Source: Stutzerimonas stutzeri (GTDB lineage Bacteria; Pseudomonadota; Gammaproteobacteria; Pseudomonadales; Pseudomonadaceae). From it: a stretch of 64,000 nucleotides of DNA. The DNA is taken from the NCBI RefSeq assembly GCF_024448695.1, contig NZ_JAMOHY010000005.1, positions 62,001-126,000 of the forward strand, read 5' to 3'. Each line of letters starts with the position of its first letter. Positions within the stretch are counted from its first letter, which is position 1. Of the stretch, positions 24,302 through 32,252 are shown piece after piece. The notes under the pieces were generated by a model, which saw only the letters and a program-made list of their open reading frames with translations, did not search any database and was not told the DNA's origin. Made by a program: the position numbers and the translations under genes.

Positions 24302-27300
24302 TCATTTGCCCTCCTCGAACAGCCGGTCCAGCGCATCGAGCAGTGTGTCATCGGGCCGGGCGTAGTAAACCCCGGCTTCGGGCATGCCGCGCAGGAACAG
24401 ATAGAAAGCGCCGCCCAGTTGCTCGTCGCGAAAATCGGCCAGACGCTGACGCAGGAAGCGCCGCAACGCGACCAGGTAAATCAGGTATTGCAGGTAATAA
24501 TGTTCGCCCGCCAGCGTCTGCAGCAGCCGTTCGCCGCCGTAGTAACTGGCGTCCGGGCCGAGCCAGTTGGACTTGTAGTCGGCGATGTACCAGCGGCCGT
24601 CATGCTCAAAGGTCAGGTCGATAAAGCCCTTGAGAAAGCCGCGCAGGGTGTCGAACTCCAGGCGTGCCGCCGCCTCGCGCAAGGGCTCGGGCAGGCCACT
24701 GGCCGGATCGCTCAGCAGCGCCCGCAACCGCGTCACGTCGAGCTGAAGCACCGGAAAGGTGAAGCTCAGTTCCGGCAAGCGCCGCTCCGGGCGCAGGCTG
24801 GCCAAGGTCATTCCCGCACCATCCAGATCGGTATCCAGCACCTGCTGCAGCTGACGACAGGCAACCTCGGCCCATTCGGCTGGCAGTCCATAGGCTTGCA
24901 GGCCCGCTTCGACCCGTTCCGCCAGCGCGCCTTTGCCCCGCACCCACTCTTCCAGAATCGCGTGCAGACAGGTGCCGGCGCGCGCACCACGCGGAAAGGC
25001 GAAGAAACCACTGCCCGGCTCGGAGGCGTCGGGCATGGCCAGGGCATCACGGTCCGGTGCCTCCATGTGCATCCCGGCGGCCAGACCGGAGAAGCTGCCG
25101 ATGCGCCAGGCGCTGTAAAGGCTGCGGTTCAGCTGCGACAACTGTCGGGGCGCTGATGCACGGCCCGGCCCTTGGGCACTGCTTTCTCGGGTTTCCAGCG
25201 CTACGCAGGCCAGCGTGCCCTCGCTCTCGCTGACCAGACGCTCGATGGCGGTGCGCAGGCTGGCGCAATTCAGATCGGCCAGGTGCGTGCCCAGCTCGGA
25301 CAGCGGCTGATCGCCAGGCAGGCCGCGACCGTGCAGCAGCCAGGCCAGGGCGCTGGTGTGCAGCCCTTCGTCCGGCAGGCTGCCGTCCTTCTTCGCTTTC
25401 GGTAATGCTACCGGTCCCCAGTGCAGCCAGAGTCGATCACGCGCACGGGTCAGCGCCACATAGGCCAGGCGCAGCTGTTCGGCGAAGATTTCCCGGCGCG
25501 CGCGCTGCAGGTTTTCCTCCAGTGCATCGCTGCCAAGATCCAGCAGCGGCTGGCCCTGCTCGTCATGGCAGCGGGCGCTGTCGCGGTGCTTGCCCAGCAG
25601 CCTGCCGTCCCAGAGGAAGGGGCAGAACACCAGTGGGTATTCCAGACCCTTGCTGGTGTGGATGGTGACGATCTGCACCCGCTCGGCATCGCTTTCCAGT
25701 CGCAGCAGCGCATCCTCACCGGCCCCCTCGCTGCCGCATTGGGCGTTGAACCAGCTCAGCAGGGGTTCAAGGCCGGGGCGCAGCAGGCTTTCAGCCTGCA
25801 GCAATTCACCGAGATGCAGCAGGTTGGTCAGCCGCCGCTCACCATCGATCCGCGCCAGCAGCCGCTCGGCCACAGCCTGTTCGTCCAGCCAGGCGCGGAA
25901 CACACGCATGAAGCCCTGCTGCTGCCAGAGCTGGTGGTAACGCTCGGCGGCTTCGCGCTCGGCATCCCACTGCTGCTGATCATCCTGGCAGCGGGCGAGA
26001 TCGGCGGCGCTGCGACCCAGCAAGCGCGTGGCCAGGGCGTAGCGCAGCAGGCCTTCGCGGCCCGGCTCGGCATAGGCGGCCAGCACGGCAGCCAACTCGC
26101 CCGCCTCCTCGCTGCCCCAGACGCTGTCGCGCCCACGCCGCACGCTGGGCACGCCACGCGCGGCCAGCTCATCGGCGATCATCCCGGCCTGGCGATGGTT
26201 GGCCACCAGCACGGCGATATCACCGCCCTTGAGCGGCGTGAACTGGCCGTCCTTGTCGAAGCCGGCACGGCCCTCGGCGGCAGCCGCCAGTTGCAGGGCG
26301 ATGCGTCGGGCGCAGTCACGGGCCGCCAGTTCGGCAGCCGCGCCCTTGGTCAGGGCATCGTCATCGAGCCAGATCAGCGACAGCGGCGCTGCGGCATCCT
26401 CTTCATCCAGGCGCAGGGTCGCCCGCGGTTTGTCGGCAGCACCAACCGGCGGATATTGCAGGTCCACCTGGGCAAACGGTTGCGGATGATCGAACAGCAG
26501 GTTCAGTGCATCGATCAGTTGCGGCGTCGAACGGTAATTGGTCGGCAGGTTGTAGGGCTGTTCGGCCTGTTCGCGGGCCTGGATATAGGTCGCCAGATCG
26601 GCGCCGCGAAAGGCATAGATGGCCTGTTTGGGATCGCCGACAAAACACAGCGAGGCGGTGCTGCCCTTGGCATAGATACGGTCGAAGATGGCGTACTGGA
26701 TCGGGTCGGTGTCCTGAAACTCATCGATCAGCGCCAGCGGGTAGGTGCTGCGCAGGGAAGCCGCCAGCTCATCGCCCACCGGCCCCTGCAGCGCCTGGTC
26801 GAGGCGGTTGAGCAGGTCGTCGAACGCCAGCAGACGCTGCGCCGCCTTGCGCTCGGGCAGCTCCCGATTGAGCCGTTCGAGCAACGCGACCTGCAGCGCG
26901 ATCAGCCGTTGTTTGCCTGCCGGCAACGCTTCGGCCAGCGCATCACTTAGCGTATCCAGTGCTTCGGCGAGTTCGCACAGCGGCGCTGCGTGGCCCTTCT
27001 TGCAGGCCTTACCCAAAGCACGGGCACCGAACTTGAGCAAGCCATCGGGAGCATCGTAGATCGCCGCCGGGTCGGCGAACCAGGCATCCAGCTCGTTCGC
27101 CCAAGGCCCGAATTTGATGGTCTTGTGTGTGCTCTGGCTGAGGCCACCGTGGGCGTGCAGCTCGTCTATCCAAACCCGGCCCGTCGCCTGCCAGAGCGCA
27201 GCGGCGCGCTGCCAGGCCGGTTCGATCCCCGACAGGTCGACCGCTGCCTGCGGCTCGCTCGGTTCGACCCGCAGGTAGGGCTTGCCCAGATGGCTGCGCA

Positions 27301-27847
27301 GGCGATTGCGCAGCCACACCGGCGTGATCTTCTGTTTGACCAGAAAGCGTGCCCAGGCCGGGTCGGCATCGGCCAGTTCGCTGCGCCAGGCATCAACCAG
27401 CAGCGCGTCGATGATCTCGCGGTCATCGGCGGTCAGTTCGCTGTCGAAATCACCCCCCGCCTCGAAGGCGGCATCCTGCAGGGCGCGCTGACAAAAGCCG
27501 TGAATGGTGAAGATCGCCGCCTCGTCAAAACCATGCACCGCCAGCAGCAAGCGCCGCCGCGAGGCCTCGTCGGGGTAGCGGGCATGCAGGCGATTGAGAA
27601 AGGCATCCTCACTTGGCGTGCCCTCGTAAACCGCCAGCAGCTCGGCCAGCCGCGCACGAATGCGCTCGCGCAACTCGGCGGTGGCGGCAGTGGTGTAGGT
27701 AACCACCAGAATCTGCCCCACCGACAATTGCCGTTCCAGCAACAGGCGGGCATAGAGCGCGGTGAGCGTCCAGGTCTTGCCGGTGCCGGCACTGGCTTCG
27801 ATCAGCCGGCGACCATCAAAGGGCGAATCGAGCAGATCCAGGCTCAT
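24302..27847 (-). CDS. recB: Exodeoxyribonuclease V beta subunit RecB
   Basis: 3'-5' helicase and only nuclease of RecBCD; loads RecA after Chi. At 1181 residues it equals the E. coli length. Walker A EASAGTGKT (17-25); VVTYTTAATAELRERI; LIDEFQDTDPIQYAIFDRIY; GDPKQAIYAFRGAD; IVTIHTSKGLEYPLVF; LAYVALTRARDRLWLHWG. The nuclease domain carries DLTFEHDGRWYIADYKSN near residue 1040, with the catalytic Asp-Tyr-Lys. Its ATG overlaps the recC stop by four bases, so the two are translationally coupled. Confidence 0.97.
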   Translation of the reverse strand: MSLDLLDSPFDGRRLIEASAGTGKTWTLTALYARLLLERQLSVGQILVVTYTTAATAELRERIRARLAELLAVYEGTPSEDAFLNRLHARYPDEASRRRLLLAVHGFDEAAIFTIHGFCQRALQDAAFEAGGDFDSELTADDREIIDALLVDAWRSELADADPAWARFLVKQKITPVWLRNRLRSHLGKPYLRVEPSEPQAAVDLSGIEPAWQRAAALWQATGRVWIDELHAHGGLSQSTHKTIKFGPWANELDAWFADPAAIYDAPDGLLKFGARALGKACKKGHAAPLCELAEALDTLSDALAEALPAGKQRLIALQVALLERLNRELPERKAAQRLLAFDDLLNRLDQALQGPVGDELAASLRSTYPLALIDEFQDTDPIQYAIFDRIYAKGSTASLCFVGDPKQAIYAFRGADLATYIQAREQAEQPYNLPTNYRSTPQLIDALNLLFDHPQPFAQVDLQYPPVGAADKPRATLRLDEEDAAAPLSLIWLDDDALTKGAAAELAARDCARRIALQLAAAAEGRAGFDKDGQFTPLKGGDIAVLVANHRQAGMIADELAARGVPSVRRGRDSVWGSEEAGELAAVLAAYAEPGREGLLRYALATRLLGRSAADLARCQDDQQQWDAEREAAERYHQLWQQQGFMRVFRAWLDEQAVAERLLARIDGERRLTNLLHLGELLQAESLLRPGLEPLLSWFNAQCGSEGAGEDALLRLESDAERVQIVTIHTSKGLEYPLVFCPFLWDGRLLGKHRDSARCHDEQGQPLLDLGSDALEENLQRARREIFAEQLRLAYVALTRARDRLWLHWGPVALPKAKKDGSLPDEGLHTSALAWLLHGRGLPGDQPLSELGTHLADLNCASLRTAIERLVSESEGTLACVALETRESSAQGPGRASAPRQLSQLNRSLYSAWRIGSFSGLAAGMHMEAPDRDALAMPDASEPGSGFFAFPRGARAGTCLHAILEEWVRGKGALAERVEAGLQAYGLPAEWAEVACRQLQQVLDTDLDGAGMTLASLRPERRLPELSFTFPVLQLDVTRLRALLSDPASGLPEPLREAAARLEFDTLRGFLKGFIDLTFEHDGRWYIADYKSNWLGPDASYYGGERLLQTLAGEHYYLQYLIYLVALRRFLRQRLADFRDEQLGGAFYLFLRGMPEAGVYYARPDDTLLDALDRLFEEGK

Positions 27848-30800
27848 GCGTCGTCCTCTTCATCAGCGGCCAGGGCATCCAGAATCGGCCCGATCAGTTG
27901 TTCGGCGAGCGCCTCGAAACGTTCGTCCAGCGGCTCACGGTCGCGGAAGGCCAGGGCATTCCAGGGGTCTTCGCATTCCGCGGCGATGGGGCTGAATTCG
28001 CCTCCGAGCCAGGCTTCGCGGGCGCGTTTGCGCGCGGTATCGAGCGGTTCGCTGCCTCGGCTGGGATGGCGCCAGCCTTTGGCGAAGGCATGGCTGCTGC
28101 GCGGCAACAACGGCAGCGGTTCACAGATGGCGTCGCGATAGGCCAGTAGCCAGGGCTCCAGCAGCTCGGCGGCGTTCGCCAACGGCCCCAGTTGCCAATC
28201 CCCAGTCGGCGACAGCATCAGGCTGTTGCGCTCGATGCCCGGCGTGGCGGACAGGTTGAGCAGCAGATGACGCAACCAGAACGGTGCCAGATCCCATTCG
28301 CCGAGGCGACCGAGCTTCCAGCCGAACAAGCCACCCGGCGTGACACCATCGAGCCAGCCGTGGATGCGCACCCCGGCCAGCGTGATATCCACCGGCAGCG
28401 GCTCCGGCACCTCACTCGGGCGCAGCTCGAACAGCCGTGGGGCGAAGGCGCGCACCGGGCCACGCAGCTTGCCCCACAGCGCCTGGCCGACCTCGCCGGG
28501 CGGCAGCCAGCCGGCGGCGCAGGCCATGCGGCGTTCTTCAGCATCACTCCAGCCGTGCTCCAGCGCTTGCAGCGACAACCGCCGCAGGCCGTTCCATGCG
28601 GGCATTTCCAGCTCGAAAGGCTCGTCGCTGGCCAGCGTTTCACGGCTGTCGGCCAACCGCAGGCCGAGACGCTGCTCCAACAGAAAGCGCGACGGATGAC
28701 GGAAGCACTGCAACAGCTGCGAGGGCTCGATGGTCAGCCAGGCGGCATCCGGTTCGGCCAGCCGGCTGGTGAATGGCGGCGGCAGCTGTGGCGGCTCGGC
28801 CAGACGCTGGGCGGCACGGAACCATGAACCCGAGAAGCCGCCGCTGGCGAAATTCCCCGGCGCAAAGGGCTGCAATGGATGGGCGATGCTGATGCGTTCG
28901 CTGGCCTTGCCGCCATCAGGTAGAACGGCGGTCAGATCGACGGCTTCCAGCACCTCGCTGAGCAACACCGAGGGCGGCAGCTGGGCATTGTCACGCGGGT
29001 CGCGACCCACATAGGAGAGGTACAGGGCGTCACGCGCCGAGAGCAGGGTTTCCAGCAGCAGGTAACGATCATCCAGCCGTCGCGCCCGGTCGCCACGGCG
29101 CGGATGACGACCGATCAGATCGAACCCCGACGGCGGCGTGCGGCGTGGAAAGACCCCGTCATCCAGGCCGAGCAGACAGACCAGGCGGAACGGCAGGCTG
29201 CGCATCGGCACCATGGTGCAGAAGGTCACCGCGCCGGTGAGAAAACCCGAGGCGCCACCACCCTGTTGCAGCACGGCACTGAGCTGCTGATGCACCAGTT
29301 CCAGTTCGATGGGCCGGGTCAGCTCGGCAGCGAGCGCCTGCTCACGCAGCGCGGTGCAGGCCTGGGACAGTACCAGCAGGGTGTCGCCGGCTTCGCGCTC
29401 ATCGAACAGGCTGTCGATCAGCAGTTGCAGATCATCCGCCCACTCGGCCAGCGGTCGTGGCCGCGCCAGCTGGTCGGCGAGCTGGCCGAGTCGCTCGACG
29501 AACGCCACCAGCCGCCCAAGCAACTGCCCGCGCGCGCCTTCCAGGGCATCCAGCGGCCAGTGTTCGCCCAGCAGCGGCGCACGGTCACCAGCCAGCTGCG
29601 GCGGTGCGGCAAAGCCCAGCAGCAGGCGGTCCAGCCCCTGGCGCCAGGTGAAGGCCGCCTCATCTGGCAGCCCCAGACGCGCCCGCTGCCCACCATCACG
29701 GCCCCAGCGCACGCCGGCCTCGCGCAGCCAGTCGCGCAATAGCGGCAGGTCTTCGCTTTCGATGCCGGCACGACGGGCAATGGCCGGCTGCTCCAGCCAG
29801 GCAAGGATTTCCTCGGCGGCGAAGCGGCTTTGCGCCAGCATCAGCAGCTCAAGGAACGCCTCGATCAGCGGCACCTCGGCACGCAGACTGCGGTCAGCCA
29901 GGCTGTAGGGGATGCGCGGCACGCCTTCACGGGCGGCAAACACGGCTTCGATAAAGGGTGCGTAGCGTTCGATATCAGGCGTGAGCACCACCACCTGATC
30001 CGGGCTCAGGCTCGGGTCGGCGGCGAATCGTGCCAGCAACTGGTCGTGGAGAATTTCCACCTCGCGCAGCGGCGAGTGGGCGATATGCATCTCCAGCGAG
30101 CGGTCATCGGCGGCCAGCTGCAAGCGCTCATCCGGGTGGCGCGTGCGCAGGCGCAGGATGTCGTGCTGCAGGGCATGCAGCAGGCTGTTATCGCGCAGGT
30201 CTTCGTCGGCGGAATACAGCCCGAACTCCTGGCCGTCGAGGCTGAACAGTGCATCGAAGAAATCGCGACCCTGCTTGCCCAGGCTGGCCAGCAAAGGGTG
30301 GCCCACATCCAGATACCAGTCATCGGCGCCGCTGTCAGGCTGGCGCGCCAGCTCGCGGATATCACGGATATCGCCCCAGGCCTCGCGGCTCGGGTTGAGG
30401 GCGCAGACCACCACATCAATATGCCGCGCCAGGCCGTCGAGCACACGCAGGTGGTGTGGCGGCAGGCTGCTGATACCAAACACCAGCAGGCGTTCGGGCA
30501 GGCCGGACAGCGGCTCGTCGCGGTACAGCCGCTGCAGCAGGTCGCCCAGCAGGCGCGCACGATGCGGGTGGCCATCCTTGGTCAGTTCATGCCAGAGCAG
30601 CGCCTGCCAGCCCTCATCGGGGCCGAGCTCGAGAGTTTCGCCGCGCTCCCAGGCGGCCAGCCAGTCGTCGCGGTAGAGCAGGTACTGGTCGAAGGTATCG
30701 GCGATCTTCGCTGACAGCGACAGCCGCCGCCGCTCGTCGCCACCGTCCAGGTACTGCGCCAGACGCGGCGTCAGGTCGAGATTGGCCGGTTCACACAGCC

Positions 30801-31089
30801 AGTCATAGAGGCGCCAGGTCAGGGTTTGCGGAGCGAAGGCCGACTGCTCGGGAAGCTGGCCAAGCGCCGTGCGGCTCAGGTCCCAGACGAAGCGGGCCGG
30901 CAGCTGCGTTTCCAGCTGCATGGCGATGCCCTGTTTGCGCGCCAGTTCCAGCGTCAGCCAGCGCCCCATGCCCTGGCTCGGCACCACCACCAGCGCCGGC
31001 GCGAAGGGGTCGGCCAACGGCTTGGCCAACAGTGTGGTGGCCAGTTCCCCAAGGGTTTCCAGATCGGGAGCGTGATAGAGGCTGAGCAT
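27844..31089 (-). CDS. recC: Exodeoxyribonuclease V gamma subunit RecC
   Basis: Non-catalytic subunit that splits the DNA strands and reads Chi. The 1081 residues begin MLSLYHAPDLETLGELA and continue LVVVPSQGMGRWLTLELA, as in E. coli. GVTFCTM-type text near the middle (GAVTFCTMVPMRSLPFRLVCLLGLDDGVFP) and WNGLRRLSLQALEHGW confirm the family. First gene of recC-recB-recD; its promoter must lie in 31090-31296, shared with the divergent double-Cache gene. Confidence 0.96.
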   Translation of the reverse strand: MLSLYHAPDLETLGELATTLLAKPLADPFAPALVVVPSQGMGRWLTLELARKQGIAMQLETQLPARFVWDLSRTALGQLPEQSAFAPQTLTWRLYDWLCEPANLDLTPRLAQYLDGGDERRRLSLSAKIADTFDQYLLYRDDWLAAWERGETLELGPDEGWQALLWHELTKDGHPHRARLLGDLLQRLYRDEPLSGLPERLLVFGISSLPPHHLRVLDGLARHIDVVVCALNPSREAWGDIRDIRELARQPDSGADDWYLDVGHPLLASLGKQGRDFFDALFSLDGQEFGLYSADEDLRDNSLLHALQHDILRLRTRHPDERLQLAADDRSLEMHIAHSPLREVEILHDQLLARFAADPSLSPDQVVVLTPDIERYAPFIEAVFAAREGVPRIPYSLADRSLRAEVPLIEAFLELLMLAQSRFAAEEILAWLEQPAIARRAGIESEDLPLLRDWLREAGVRWGRDGGQRARLGLPDEAAFTWRQGLDRLLLGFAAPPQLAGDRAPLLGEHWPLDALEGARGQLLGRLVAFVERLGQLADQLARPRPLAEWADDLQLLIDSLFDEREAGDTLLVLSQACTALREQALAAELTRPIELELVHQQLSAVLQQGGGASGFLTGAVTFCTMVPMRSLPFRLVCLLGLDDGVFPRRTPPSGFDLIGRHPRRGDRARRLDDRYLLLETLLSARDALYLSYVGRDPRDNAQLPPSVLLSEVLEAVDLTAVLPDGGKASERISIAHPLQPFAPGNFASGGFSGSWFRAAQRLAEPPQLPPPFTSRLAEPDAAWLTIEPSQLLQCFRHPSRFLLEQRLGLRLADSRETLASDEPFELEMPAWNGLRRLSLQALEHGWSDAEERRMACAAGWLPPGEVGQALWGKLRGPVRAFAPRLFELRPSEVPEPLPVDITLAGVRIHGWLDGVTPGGLFGWKLGRLGEWDLAPFWLRHLLLNLSATPGIERNSLMLSPTGDWQLGPLANAAELLEPWLLAYRDAICEPLPLLPRSSHAFAKGWRHPSRGSEPLDTARKRAREAWLGGEFSPIAAECEDPWNALAFRDREPLDERFEALAEQLIGPILDALAADEEDDA

Positions 31090-31228
31090 GGGCGGCGGCT
31101 TCGCTGAAATCAGTGCGCAAGGGTAGCAAGAAGCGTTGTGTCAGCGGGCTTGTGATCAGCGCCATGGCAGCCAATAAAAGCGCCCTACTCCTTTCGCACT
31201 GCCTTTCCTGTTCTTGCGATCAATACCA

Positions 31229-31255
31229 ATTCTCCTATGGGGCAATAGGATGAAT
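31229..31255. promoter_or_regulatory. Imperfect inverted repeat upstream of double-Cache gene
   Basis: ATTCTCCTAT (31229-31238) and ATAGGATGAAT (31245-31255) are inverted copies apart from one extra base. It lies about 45 bases before the start codon, in the recC/Cache divergent region, and may be an operator or an mRNA hairpin. Confidence 0.45.
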
Positions 31256-31296
31256 TCAGGTAGTCCCATCACCGGTCTTATGGCCAGGAGCAATCG

Positions 31297-32187
31297 ATGA
31301 AATTGAATAACAGGAACCTGCTGATCCTCTCGCTCGGGGCGTTACTGAGTGCTGCGCCGCTCGCCCAGGCCATCGCCGACACTCCCCAGGCCAAGGGTTC
31401 GGTCGAGCGCAACGAGGCCCGACAGGCCGGCAACCTGCTGGACCGTGCTGTCGCGCATCTGCAACGCAATGGCCCCGAGCAGTCGCTGGCAGCGTTCAAT
31501 GACCGCAAGGGCAGCTTTGTCGATGGCGAGTACTACCTGTTCACCCTCGGTCTCGATGGCACCATGCTTTCCAGCAATGGCGCTTCCCGCGCACTGGTCG
31601 GCTTGAACGTACTGGACCTCAGGGACGCCGCCGGCAAGCCGTTCATCAGCGAAATCATCGACAAGGCCAGAACCGCCGATAACGGCGTGGTTGCCTATCA
31701 CTGGCTCAATCCGGTCGACAACAGGGTGGAAAACAAGGTGAGTCAGTACCGTAAGGTCGGCGAGCATATTCTTGCCGTCGGCTATTACATCCCGCGCGCC
31801 TCGGCCGAACAGGCACGCAGGATGCTCGACAAGGCTGTTGCGCTGATGAAGCACACGGACGCCGAGCACGCGTTTAAAACCTTCAATGACCCCCAGGGCG
31901 GCTTCGTGACCAACGACGAGTATGTCTTCGTCATCGGCCTGGAGGATGGCAAGTACCGGGCCAGCGGAGCTTCACCAAACCTGGTCGGCGTCGACGTGCG
32001 CGAAGTCAGCGACGCCGCCGGCACCCCGCTGTTCAAGCAGATGATCGCGCTGGCCAGGGACAAGGGCACCGGGACCGTCGATTACGTCTGGCGCAACCCG
32101 GCCACCAATGCCGTGGAGCAGAAGCACACGCTGATCCAGCGCTTCGACGACGTCCTGCTGGGCGTGGGCTATTACTCGCCCAACTGA
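31297..32187 (+). CDS. Periplasmic double-Cache domain protein
   Basis: A 296-residue exported protein with a signal peptide (LLILSLGALLSAAPLAQAIA). The mature part is two copies of one ~118-residue unit: the first runs from AGNLLDRAVAHLQ to HILAVGYY, the second from ARRMLDKAVALMK to DVLLGVGYY. Both hold AFND-x-GSFV/GGFV, Y-x-F-x-x-GL, and D-x-R-D/EVSDAAG, typical of single-Cache sensor domains that bind small ligands in chemoreceptors and kinases. There is no membrane anchor or output domain. AGGAG precedes the ATG. It converges on a TRAP transporter operon. Role as ligand-binding accessory is inference. Confidence 0.82.
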   Translation: MKLNNRNLLILSLGALLSAAPLAQAIADTPQAKGSVERNEARQAGNLLDRAVAHLQRNGPEQSLAAFNDRKGSFVDGEYYLFTLGLDGTMLSSNGASRALVGLNVLDLRDAAGKPFISEIIDKARTADNGVVAYHWLNPVDNRVENKVSQYRKVGEHILAVGYYIPRASAEQARRMLDKAVALMKHTDAEHAFKTFNDPQGGFVTNDEYVFVIGLEDGKYRASGASPNLVGVDVREVSDAAGTPLFKQMIALARDKGTGTVDYVWRNPATNAVEQKHTLIQRFDDVLLGVGYYSPN

Positions 32188-32206
32188 GTCCGCAGGCCGC
32201 AAAGAA

Positions 32207-32230
32207 CAACCCCCGGCAAGCCGGGGGTTG
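32207..32230. terminator. Bidirectional terminator hairpin
   Basis: A perfect 11-base stem (CAACCCCCGGC, 32207-32217, against 32220-32230) in the 65-base gap between the convergent double-Cache gene and the TRAP permease gene. On the minus strand it is followed by TTCTTT; on the plus strand there is no T-tract. Confidence 0.7.
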
Positions 32231-32252
32231 AAGTGCAAAACCTGCAGCGCTG

